Positions 1 through 10,300 of a DNA stretch of 64,000 nt are shown here, one piece after another (position 1 is the first letter of the stretch; every line of letters starts with the position of its first letter). Location of the stretch: positions 1-64,000 of the forward strand of contig NZ_FOLP01000007.1 of assembly GCF_900112425.1 (NCBI RefSeq), written 5' to 3'. Under the pieces are notes generated by a model. The model saw nothing but the letters and a program-made list of their open reading frames with translations, had not been told where the DNA came from and did no database searches. Source of the DNA: Variovorax sp. OK212. GTDB taxonomy: Bacteria > Pseudomonadota > Gammaproteobacteria > Burkholderiales > Burkholderiaceae_C. Position numbers and translations under genes: made by a program.

Positions 1-107
1 AACGGCTTCAGAAATTGCTGCCTGACGCACCATGTGAAAACCAACCTCTCGCCCCAGAGGGTGGCTCGCTTGGCGGGGGAGTATTTCAGCAGCCTACTAG
101 TTCTTCC

Positions 108-416
108 ATGAAACCAAACACCGATCCTCCTGGAACCCCTTTTAGCTTCGATGGCGTAGCTACTTGGCTGTGTCCGAGTCTGTGGGACGAAACAAAAAAA
201 ATCCCATTTCGGGGCGCGCTGTTCATTCTGTCTTATAGCGCATCGACCATCTTTTTCTTTTCGCTAGTGATGGCTCCAATTGGACTGATTGTTTCTATTC
301 CATTGGCAATGATGCTTGCGATAGCGCTCCTTTTGGGTACTGGGTTCGGAGCGGTAATGGGGCTGCTTTCGTGGTGGCAGTTCAAGCAAAAACTTTCAAA
401 TTCAAGACGGCCGTAA
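108..416 (+). CDS. Orphan immunity-like small membrane protein
   Basis: A predicted 102-residue protein. Its N-terminus (MKPNTDPPGTPFSFD) clearly matches that of the small protein directly behind the haemagglutinin at 10533 (MKPDSNTPGYPFNFD), sharing the pattern MKP...PG.PF.FD....W..P.L.D. Two hydrophobic segments follow (about residues 40-85), so it should be an inner-membrane protein with a short basic tail. I chose the ATG at 108 because homology with the paralogue starts there; upstream starts in the same frame have no support and no good ribosome binding site is visible. No toxin gene precedes it inside the window, so it is either the last gene of a module cut off by the window edge or an orphan immunity gene of the kind left behind by CDI cassette exchange. 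Function is inferred from position and paralogy only. Confidence 0.55.
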   Translation: MKPNTDPPGTPFSFDGVATWLCPSLWDETKKIPFRGALFILSYSASTIFFFSLVMAPIGLIVSIPLAMMLAIALLLGTGFGAVMGLLSWWQFKQKLSNSRRP

Positions 417-463
417 ATGCTGCCATGTGGCTCGAATGTGAACAACAGCAAGGCAAGCATTCG

Positions 464-520
464 TTCGATACCACGGAGATGACCTATGGACCACCCAATA
501 GCTCCGACAAGCCCCAGTAT
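464..520 (+). pseudogene. Fragment of a haemagglutinin C-terminal linker
   Basis: Read in the frame starting with TTC at 464, this stretch encodes FDTTEMTYGPPNSSDKPQY. The intact haemagglutinin reads FDTRGMTYGPSNTADNPQY just before its variable C-terminal domain (around 9910-9965). The match stops exactly where a TpsB-like sequence begins at 521, in another reading frame. It is therefore a piece of the conserved linker of a second TpsA gene, brought next to a transporter fragment by recombination. It has no start codon of its own and is not a gene. Confidence 0.7.
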
Positions 521-1142
521 CGTCCCCGGCCGCATCGCAGCCATCCGCACGACCGCAGACGCGACCACGTTGCTTGGCCGCTCCGCTTTGCTCGCCACAG
601 CTATCCCCGCCCGCCCCGGCGACCTTCTGAACCTGCGCGACATCGAGCAAGGCTTAGAGAACCTCAAGCGCGCACCCACGGCCGAAGCCGACATCCAGAT
701 CGAACCCTCGACCGCCTCTAATGCCAAGCCCGGCGACAGCGATCTGGTCGTCAAGTACGTCCAATCCAAGAAGTGGCGTATTGCACTGAGCCTCGACGAC
801 AGCGGCACCGAAGCCGCAGGCCGCTACCAGGCCGGCGCCACCCTGTCGCTGGACAACCCCTTCGGCCTGAACGACCTGCTCTACGTCAGTGCCAACCACA
901 ACATCAACAACCACGTCTTCGGCGACCCGGCCAAGGGCACCGAAGGCCAGACGGTTCACTACTCGCTGCCTTACGGCTACTGGCTCCTGGGCTTCACCGC
1001 CTCCAACAGTCAATACCACCAGAGCGTCACCGGCCTGAACCAGGACCACGTCTACGCCGGCAAGAGCAACAACGCCGAGGTCGAGTTCTCGCGCCTGACC
1101 TATCGCGACCAGCACCGCAAGACCAAGGTGGCCGTCAAGGGC
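521..1142 (+). pseudogene. Internal fragment of a TpsB-type transporter gene
   Basis: Translation in the frame beginning VPGRIAAIRTTAD is nearly identical to residues about 154-368 of the intact TpsB at 11671-13407, covering the second POTRA domain and the first barrel strands (NPFGLNDL..VSANH, HYSLPYGYWLLGFTASNSQY). The first 40 bases (521-560) are identical to 12129-12168. The fragment lacks the signal peptide, the first POTRA and all of the barrel after the VAVKG block; at 1143 the sequence turns unrelated and a TAA follows at 1164. A remnant of a duplicated or recombined transporter copy, not functional. Its internal reading frame is still open with only conservative substitutions, so the event looks recent. 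Confidence 0.85.
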
Positions 1143-1295
1143 GCGCCTTGGGCCTGGGCAGGTTAAGCCGATTCAGCGAATTTCAGAATTCTTAACAAAT
1201 GTTGATGACTGGATTTAATCTGGTGAAATTAACCCATAGGCGTTAGTTTTATTGATTGCTGGCTATTTCGCGATCAAAAAGCGTGCAGAAGTTCC

Positions 1296-1323
1296 TTGAA
1301 AGCTGATGCTGCTCTTTCATAAT
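1296..1323 (+). promoter_or_regulatory. Candidate sigma-70 promoter of the haemagglutinin gene
   Basis: TTGAAA (1296-1301) and CATAAT (1318-1323) are separated by 16 bases, each one base from the sigma-70 consensus. The element sits in an AT-rich stretch (about 1180-1330) unlike the GC-rich surroundings. It would give a leader of roughly 65 bases before the ATG at 1395, which has a GAGGGAG-type ribosome binding site at 1378-1384. Predicted from sequence only. Confidence 0.45.
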
Positions 1324-1394
1324 CCCGCTCCCGCGGCTTTCGTTTTGTCACAAATGCAGTCGCGAGGTGACAACTAAGAGGGAGCTGGAAAAAT

Positions 1395-4300
1395 ATGAAT
1401 CGGCATTTGCACCGCGTCGTCTTCAACGCGGCCAGAGGCATGCGCATGGTGGTCCAGGAGACCGCGACGAGCGCTGGCAAGGGCGCGAGCAGGGCCACTG
1501 CCGCAGCGGGTGCGGTGGCCTTCGCCGGGATGCTGATGGCGGCATCGGCGCATGCGCAGATCGTCGGCGCGCCCAACGTGCCGGGCAACCTTCGCCCGAC
1601 CGTGCTGATGGCGCCCAACGGCGTGCCGCTGGTCAACATTCAGACGCCATCGGCGGCTGGCGTCTCGCGCAACGTCTACAACCAGTTCAACGTAGGCGCG
1701 AACGGCGCCATCTTGAACAACAGCCGCGCCAACGTGCAGACGCAGTTGGGTGGCTTTGTGCAGGGCAATCCGTTCATGGCGGGTGGTGCGGCGCGAATCA
1801 TCCTCAATGAGGTGAACGGCGGCTCGCCGAGCCAGTTGCGCGGCTATATCGAAGTCGGCGGCCAGCGCGCCGAAGTGATCATCGCCAACCCGGCCGGCAT
1901 CAGCGTGGACGGCGGCGGCTTCATCAACGCGAGCCGCGCAACGCTGACCACCGGCACACCGCAGTTCAACGCGATGGGCGGGCTCGACAGCTTCCTGGTA
2001 CGCGGCGGCACCATCACCATCGACGGCGCGGGGCTGGACGCGAGCAAGACCGATTACGCGGCGATCCTGGCCCGTGCGGTGCAGGTGAACGCGGGCATCT
2101 GGGCGAGCGAGCTGAAGGTGGTGGCGGGGGCGAACGAGGTGTCGGCCGATGCGGGGCGGGTGACGCCGGTGGCAGGCAGCGGCGCCGCGCCGACGTATGC
2201 GCTGGATGTGGCCGCGTTGGGTGGCATGTATGCGAACAAGATTGCGCTGATCGGCACGGAGGCGGGGCTGGGGGTGCGCAACGCGGGGAACATCGGTGCG
2301 GGCGCGGGGAGCTTGGTGGTGACTGCAGCGGGGCGGTTGGAGAACGTTGGGACGTTGGAAGGGCAGAGCATCGAGTTGCGCACGCCGGGAGACATCGACA
2401 ACAAGGGCGGCACGATTCGCCAGACGAGCGCTGCGGGCCTGACCCTGACGTCGCCGGTGCTGAGCAACACGAACGGTGGCGTGATCGGCATGGAGCCCGT
2501 GAGTGCGAGTGCGGGTGCGACCACGGGCACGGGCAGCGGTGGCGCAGCGAGCGGCGGTTCGGCGACCCCAGGCACCACAGGCACGGGAACGGCGAACAGC
2601 AGCAGCGGCGGCACGTCGGCACCGGCGGTGTACACACCGCCTGCACCAGGCGCGATTGCCGCAGGCGGAAGCATCCTCAACGATGGCGGCCGCATCTACG
2701 CGGGCGGCCCCGTCACGTTGAACACACCGCAGATCAACAACGCAGGCGGCTCGCTGTCGGTGGCCAACATGGCGGTCACGGGGCCGAGCTTCAGCAACGC
2801 GGGCGGCACGCTCAACGTCAGCAACAGCTTCAGCGCCAACGTGGGGCAGTTGGACAACAGCGGGGGCACGCTGCGCGCGGGGAGGGTGAACATCGCCACC
2901 ACCGGCGACCTGAACAATACCGACGGCAAGCTGAGCAGCGATACGGATGCGACGCTCGCGGTCGGCGGGCAGTTGATAAACACTCGCGGCGCTGTCTCGG
3001 CAACGAACGCGCTCAGCGCCAACGTGGCCGGTGCAGCGAACAACACGGGCGGCACGCTCATCGCCAATCAGGGTGTCAGCCTGTCTGCAGGCAGCCTGGA
3101 CAACACCAAGGGCAGCATCCAGTCGGTCAATGCCGGCACGCAGCTCACTGTCGCCAATCGACTGATCAACACCGGTGGGACCATCGGCGCGGGCACGGAT
3201 GCCTCGGTGCAGGCCGGTTCGCTGAGCAACAGCGGTTCCATCCGCGGCACCCACGACACGGCGCTCACGGTGTCCGGTGCACTGACCAACGACGGCAGCA
3301 TTTCCGCGGGGCGCAACACCACGGTCACTGCGGGCAGTCTGGCATCGGGTGCGAGCGGCGTGCTCGGAGCGGGCGTGCAGAACGCCGGCAAGCTCGCAAC
3401 CGTCGGCAATCTGAGCGTCACGGCTTCCGGCGCGCTGGTCGCGAATGGCACCAACCTCGTCGCAGGCAACGCCATGCTGCAAGGCGCGAGCGTGGACCTG
3501 TCATCGGGCCAGACCAGTGCGGCCAACATTGCGGTCGCGGCTACGCAAGGCAACGTGACAACGAACCACGCGAAGATCGTTACGCCGGGCGCCTTGCGCG
3601 TGACGGCATCGGGAGCTGTGTTCAACATCGAAGGCACGCTGGCCGCCGACGGTGCAACCACCGTCGACGCCGAAAGTCTGGAGAATTCGGCGGGCACCCT
3701 CGCGTCGGTGACCGGTGACCTGCGCGTCACGACCAGTGGTGCCACAACCAACAATGCCGGGCGCATGCTGGCTGCCGGGGCCGTCGTCCTCTTCAACAGC
3801 GGCCTCGGCAATACCGACGGCAAAGTCAGCGGCAACAGTCTGTCTGTCGGCGCGCACGGTGGCTCGCTCGACAACACGCGCGGCACCCTGACAGCGGCCA
3901 CCACGCTGGCTCTGAACACAGGCCAGCTTGTGAACGACGCAGGGCTGATCCAGTCTGGCGGTGCAATGGCCATCGACACGAATGGTCTTGCGCTGATCAA
4001 CACCAACGCAGCCGGTCACAGCACGAAGCAAGGCGGCATCACCAGCGCGAATACGCTGAAGCTGAGCGCGGGCGCCGTGAACAACGCGGCCGGCTTCATC
4101 GGTGCGCAGAATGCGCTGGACGCTCGCACGCTGGCTTTCACCAACACCAAGGGCGGCATCGTGCTAGGCCAGTCCACGGTCGCTATCGACACCCAGGGTG
4201 CTGGCTACAACACCAGCGGCGGTCAGACACTCGCAGTGGGTGACCTGCGTGTGGGCGCCGGCAGCATCGCGAATGTCGGTGGCTTGATCCGCTCGACGGC

Positions 4301-7300
4301 CACGACCACCCTGAATGCCGGCAGCATCACCAACACCGGCAGCCGAGGCGCGGAACAGGGTATCGAAGGCAAGAACGTCAGCATCACGGCGGCGTTCGTT
4401 GCCAATCAAGGCGCGATCCGCGCCGACGTGAACGCCACCTTCACCAGCAGCGTGCAGATCGACAACGCCCTGGGCCTGATATCCGCGGGCGACACGCTCG
4501 TCATCAAGGACTCTGCAACGCCCAGGGCCTTGTCGGTGCTCAACACTAGTGGCACCCTGGTCGGCGGCAAGAACGTCGTGCTCGACGCGGGCTCGGTTAC
4601 TTGGGACGGCAAGCTGCTGTCGCTTGGCGACATGAGCCTGGCCGTCAATCAGGACATCACTTTTGCGGCCGGCAGCGAGACCGTTGCCAACAACAACCTC
4701 ACGCTCTCGACCACCGGCGACATCACCAACAGCGGCAAGTTGGCAGCCGGCAACGAACTGACGCTGTCGGCGAAGGACATCAACAACACCGCCACTGGCG
4801 ACATCCAGGGCCAGACCACGACGCTGAACGCCTCGGGCACGGTGACCAACCGCGGCGTGATCGACGGCCAGACCACCCGCATCAATGCCGGCAAGCTGGA
4901 CAACCTGGGCACCGGCCGCATTTACGGCGACCAGATCTCGATAGGCGTGGGCACGCTCAACAACGACGCCGAGACGGTCAACGGTGTGGCTTCCGCGGGC
5001 ACCATCGCCGCGCGCCAGCGCCTGGACCTGGGCGTCACGACCCTGAACAACCGCAACGGCGCGCTGATCTTCAGCGACGGCAACATCGCCGTCGGCGGCA
5101 CGCTCGTGGCCGGCTCGGCCAGCGGCTCGGCCGGTACCGTGAACAACCATGCCGCAACCATCGAGGCGACTCGAAACATCGACATCAAGACCTCCGTTCT
5201 GAACAACAGCAACGGTGGCGTCACTTGGACGATGCAGAACGGCAAGCCGAGCGACTCGCGCACGGAGTACGCACTGCCTGCAAGCACGACGCGCTATTCG
5301 GCAGACCAATTGGTCTTCGTGACCGTTCAGGGGCCATCGGTCGACTTTGAGCACTTGATGGGCGTGCTCTGGCCCAGCTTTGTCAGCCAGGCCGGCGGGC
5401 CCAACATCGGTCAGTTCTCCGGCATATTGGTTCCTTCCGAAAGCTATCCGCTTTCTCGGTTCAAGGCCTACTACACGAACCCGCCGCGCAACAGCAGCGA
5501 TCTCACCGGCAGCCGACCGGTAGGAACTGATTTCACCGAGACCTTCACGGAACCCGGTGTCTGGTACCCGCGCAACGATCCCATCTGGCTCACGTTCGGC
5601 GTGATGCCGCCAAGCACGGATACGCCATCGGGTGATGCCCAGAAACAGGCCTATCTGGACGCACACAAGCAGCTCGATACAGCGACCGCTGCTTTCATCA
5701 ACGACGTCTATCAAAACTACGCCCGTGCGTACTACTCATGGACGTATTCGGATTCGAGCACCATCCCGGTTCTGCAGACGTCCGCGCCAGCTCGCATCAT
5801 TGCCGGCGGCAAGATGGACATCGCCGTTGGCAACGGCACCAACGACATGAGCCAGATCCTGGCTGGCGGTGCGCTGAACGTGACCGGTGGCACGATCACC
5901 AACAAGAATCTCGAAGTTTCAGGCGCGCAAACCCGAACCGGATCGCAGTACTACAACAACGGCAGCGGCGACATGCCGATGCCCACGCCGTACAACTCGA
6001 GCATTCCGATCACCGTCACGCTGGGTGCCGCACGGCAAGAGGGCAACGTCACGGTGGTCGGCAGCGGCACGCCTACCGGCACCCTTGCTCCCGGCCACAC
6101 CAACCAGGGCATAGCCAGCGCCAGTGGCGTCAACGGCAACGGCCTTGCCACAGGCCCCAACGGGCCGGTCGTTGCCCCGATCATCGAAGTCAAGCTGGCC
6201 GCCAATTCGGACGTGCAGCAGATCGCGCGAACGACGCTGCCGAGCTTGACCCTGCCCACAGCCAGCCTGTTTCGAACTCTCGCGGGGGCGTCGAGCCACT
6301 ACCTGGTCGAGACCGATCCGCGCTTCGCCAACTACCGCAACTGGCTCAGCAGCGACTACCTGCTGAACAACTTCGGGCAAGACCCCAACAACACGCTCAA
6401 GCGACTTGGGGACGGCTACTACGAACAGCGCCTGATCCGTGAGCAGGTGGCGCAGCTGACGGGCCATCGCTACCTGGACGGCCATGACAGCGACGAGGCC
6501 CAGTACAGCGCGCTGATGGACGCCGGGGTCACCTTTGCGCGGCAGTACGGCCTGCGGCCCGGCATTGCGCTGAGCGATGCCCAGATGGCGCAGTTGACCA
6601 GCGACATCGTGTGGCTGGTCGAGCAGACCGTGACACTTGCGGACGGAAGCACTCAGCGTGTGCTGGTGCCCCAGGTCTATGTGCGCGTGAAGGATGGCGA
6701 CATCGACGGCTCCGGTGCCTTGCTTGCGGGCAAGGAGGTGAGCATCAAGCTCAGTGGCGATCTGGTCAACAGCGGCACCGTCGCCGGGCGCAAAACCGTC
6801 AGCATCACCGCAGAGAACATCCAGAACCTGAATGGCCGGATCTCCGGTGACAGCGTCGATCTCACTGCGAGGACCGACATGAACAACATCGGCGGCACCA
6901 TCGATGCCGCCAGCAAGCTGAAGATAGAGGCTGGGCGCGACATCAACGTTCGCACCACCACGAGCAGCGGAATGACGCTGGACTTCACGCCCGGGGCCTT
7001 GGGCATGCGGGGCGGGACCATCGTGGACCGGGTGGCGGGGCTGTATGTGAGCAATCCGAAGGGCGAGTTGGTTGCTTCGGCAGGGCGGGATGTCAGCCTG
7101 ATGGGTGCGCTGATTGCCAACAGCGGCAAGGACGGCACGACCGAGATCGGCGCGGGCCGAGATATCAACCTTGGTACGGTCACTACCGCCAGACAGGAAG
7201 CCAGCATTCGCAGCGCGGGCAACTATCGCGCGGAAGCCAGCACGCAGGAGGTTGGAACGCGCATCGAGACGAGTGGTGACATCAGCTTGACGGCCGGGCG

Positions 7301-10300
7301 TGATGTGAATGCACGAGCTGCCACGATCAACAGCACCGACGGCGAACTCAATATTGCTGCAAAGCGCGATATCAACATCGATGCGGGCCAATCGGCAAGC
7401 GCGCTCAACGAGGGGCTTCGCACATCGGGAGGCGGCTCCAAGCGCACCGAACAGGGGAGCTTCAACGCGACGGGTGTCATCAGCAGCAGCCTCGGGGGCA
7501 AGACCGTTGTTCTGGACGCGGGCAACGACATCCGCATTCGCGGTTCCAACGTGGTGAGCGACAAGAGGACGGAGCTTTGGGCTGGCAACAACATCACGAT
7601 AGAAGCGGCGACGCAGACCAAGGACAGCCAGTACGTTCGTGAAGCGTCGAGGAGCGGCATGTTCGACGCAGGGTCTGGCTGGACCTGGGGCCGACAAGAT
7701 ACGAGGAGTACGAGGAACACCGACGAGACCACCGCCGTCGGCAGCACCGTGGGTGCCATTTCTGGCAACGTGATCATCACGGCCGGCAATCAGTATCGGC
7801 AAGTGGGCAGCGATGTAGTTGCACCCGGCGGCGACATCGACATCCAGGCGCGCGACGTGCAGATCGTCGAAGCACGCGAGACCAGGCGCAGCGAGAGCAC
7901 GCAAAGTTTCTCGCAGAGTGGCATCACGCTGGGTATCAAGGCGCCGTTGATCGATGTGCTGCGTGGAATGGAAGACACCAGCCAGGCCATGAGGGACACG
8001 AAGGACGGCCGCATGAAGGCGTTGGGCGCGGCTAGCATGGCGCTCAGCGGCTATTCGGCGTACCAGGACATTGCCCAACAGGCTGCGACCCAAAGCGACG
8101 GCGGCACTGGAGCAGTCAGCATGGGCGCGACGCTGACTATCGGTAGCAGTTCGAGTGAATCCACACGCAAAGAGAGCAGCGACACATCGGCCGGCTCGCG
8201 CGTGCAGGCGGGTGGCAACGTCACCATCACAGCCACCGGTGGCGGGCGAGACTCCAACATTCTTGTGCGCGGCAGCCAGATCGACGCCGGGAAGAATGTC
8301 AGTCTTTCGGCGGACAACAACGTCACGCTGGAAGCGGCTGCCAATACCAAGAAGGAGAGCTCCACCAGTCGCAGCAGCAATGCGAGCATCGGTGTGGGCA
8401 TGGCCTTCGGTGAGACCAACGGCATCACGCTGGAAGTCGCAGCAGGCAGTCATAGTGGGCGTGACAACGGGACGGACGGCGCGTGGACGAACACCACGGT
8501 GAAGGCCGGGCAACAAGTCAGCATCAAGAGCGGTGGGGACACTACTGTTCGAGGGGCCATCGTTTCAGGCAAACGCGTCGAAGCGGACGTAGGCGGCAAT
8601 TTGCGCATCGAGACCTTGCAGGACACCAGCACGTATCACAGCCAGAACAGCGGGAGCGGTTTCAGTGGGAGCTTCTGCATCTATGCGTGCTACGGCGGCA
8701 GCGTCAGCGTGAGTGCGAACAACATGCACGGCGATGGCGACTTTGCCAGCGCGACCCAGCAAAGCGGGTTCTTTGCGGGCGACGGGGGTTTTGGTGTCAG
8801 CGTCCGGGGCAACACGACCCTCGTTGGCGCCGCGATCAGCAGCAAGGACGCCGCTGTAGATGGCGGGAGAAACAGTTTCAGCACGGGCAGCCTGACGATG
8901 ACCGATCTCGTGAACCGGGACACCTTCAAGGGCAGTGGCTACAGCTTCAACATCAGCACTTCGGGTGGCGGCGGGGCAGGCATCGGTGACAGCGATATTG
9001 ACCGGTCCAGCACCACCCGCAGCGGGATTTCGGGCATCGCAGGCAATACGGCGATCCGCACGGGCGTGGACGGGACCAACGCATTGCAGATGACCAATCG
9101 TCAGCGTGCCATGAGGGATATTCAAGCGCAGGTCTTGATCACATCCCAGTTCGGCTCGCAGGCTGCGCGCGCCGTTGGGGACTATGCCGACGAGCAATAC
9201 CGAGCGCTGATGCGACAAGCCAATGCCATGGAGCCTTCGACGCAGCGCGATGCGTTGATCGCTGAGGCGACGAAGTGGGGTGAGAGCGGGGCCTACCGCG
9301 TCGCCGCCCATATCGTCATCGGCGGGCTGGCAGGGGGAGCCGGTGGTGCGGCGGGCGCAGGCGCGGCCGCAGCCGGGGGGCGCACGTTGAACGACCTGCA
9401 AAACAGCATGATGGATGGGTTGATCGGAGCTGGCTTGAACCCGTCTGCAGCGCGGGTGGCCGCAAGCACGCTGGGCGCCGGGTTCGCTTCCGTGGTTGGC
9501 GCCCTGGCCGGAGGCAGCGCGGGGGGGGCCGGCGGCTACAACACCGACTCAAACAATCGAGTCCTGCATCCGAGCGATACGGTGAATGCGTATTTGCTCG
9601 CAGCACAATCCGGCGGCAAGTACACCCCGGAGCAAATCGCGGAAGCCCTGCGATGGTCCGGTGTGCGTGACGCAACCGGCAACGTCCTCAATCCCTCGGG
9701 CAGTTGGCAGTCCTATGATTCAGCGACCGGGCAGGCCTACGGCTCGCAGTCACCCACTCGGACTGTGGCTGGTGACATGACCTATGACCCTGGCCTGAGG
9801 GTTGTAGCAAATGGGTATGCCCTCCAAGAAACTCCGCCCGGAGCCCCCAACCGAGAACTGATGAACTTCATCGTCCAAGGCACTGGCGGAGCGAGGTCAC
9901 CCTACGTTTTCGACACCAGGGGGATGACTTATGGGCCATCCAACACCGCTGACAATCCCCAGTATTTCCCGTGCGCCAGCACGACTTGCTTGGTCTACGG
10001 TGCGAACTGGAACCCCAACAATCCGATTAACCAGGCGCAGGCTGAGCAAGGACGCAACGCGGTTGGTGCGATCGGACTGGTCGTAGGCGCACCGCTGGCG
10101 GTGGCTTATGGCGTGCCGTTGTTGGTGGGCGCCGGCGTGACTGCTCAGACTGTTCCTGTAGTCGGAGGAATTACAAGTGTCGTCGGCACGAAGTGGGTGG
10201 GTTCCGTCGCCGCTGGCGGGTTTATGGGGGGTGTCATCGAAGGCGCAACCCATTTCAGCACCGCCACGCCAGCCAGTTTAGGAATGGCTGCTTTGGGGGG

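Noticed and set aside
1374..8516. Several long minus-strand frames opposite the haemagglutinin gene (for example 1374-3482, 4164-5714, 5919-8516).
   Set aside because: Same antisense effect; compositions are unlike proteins and the plus-strand TpsA has clear homology and ribosome binding site.
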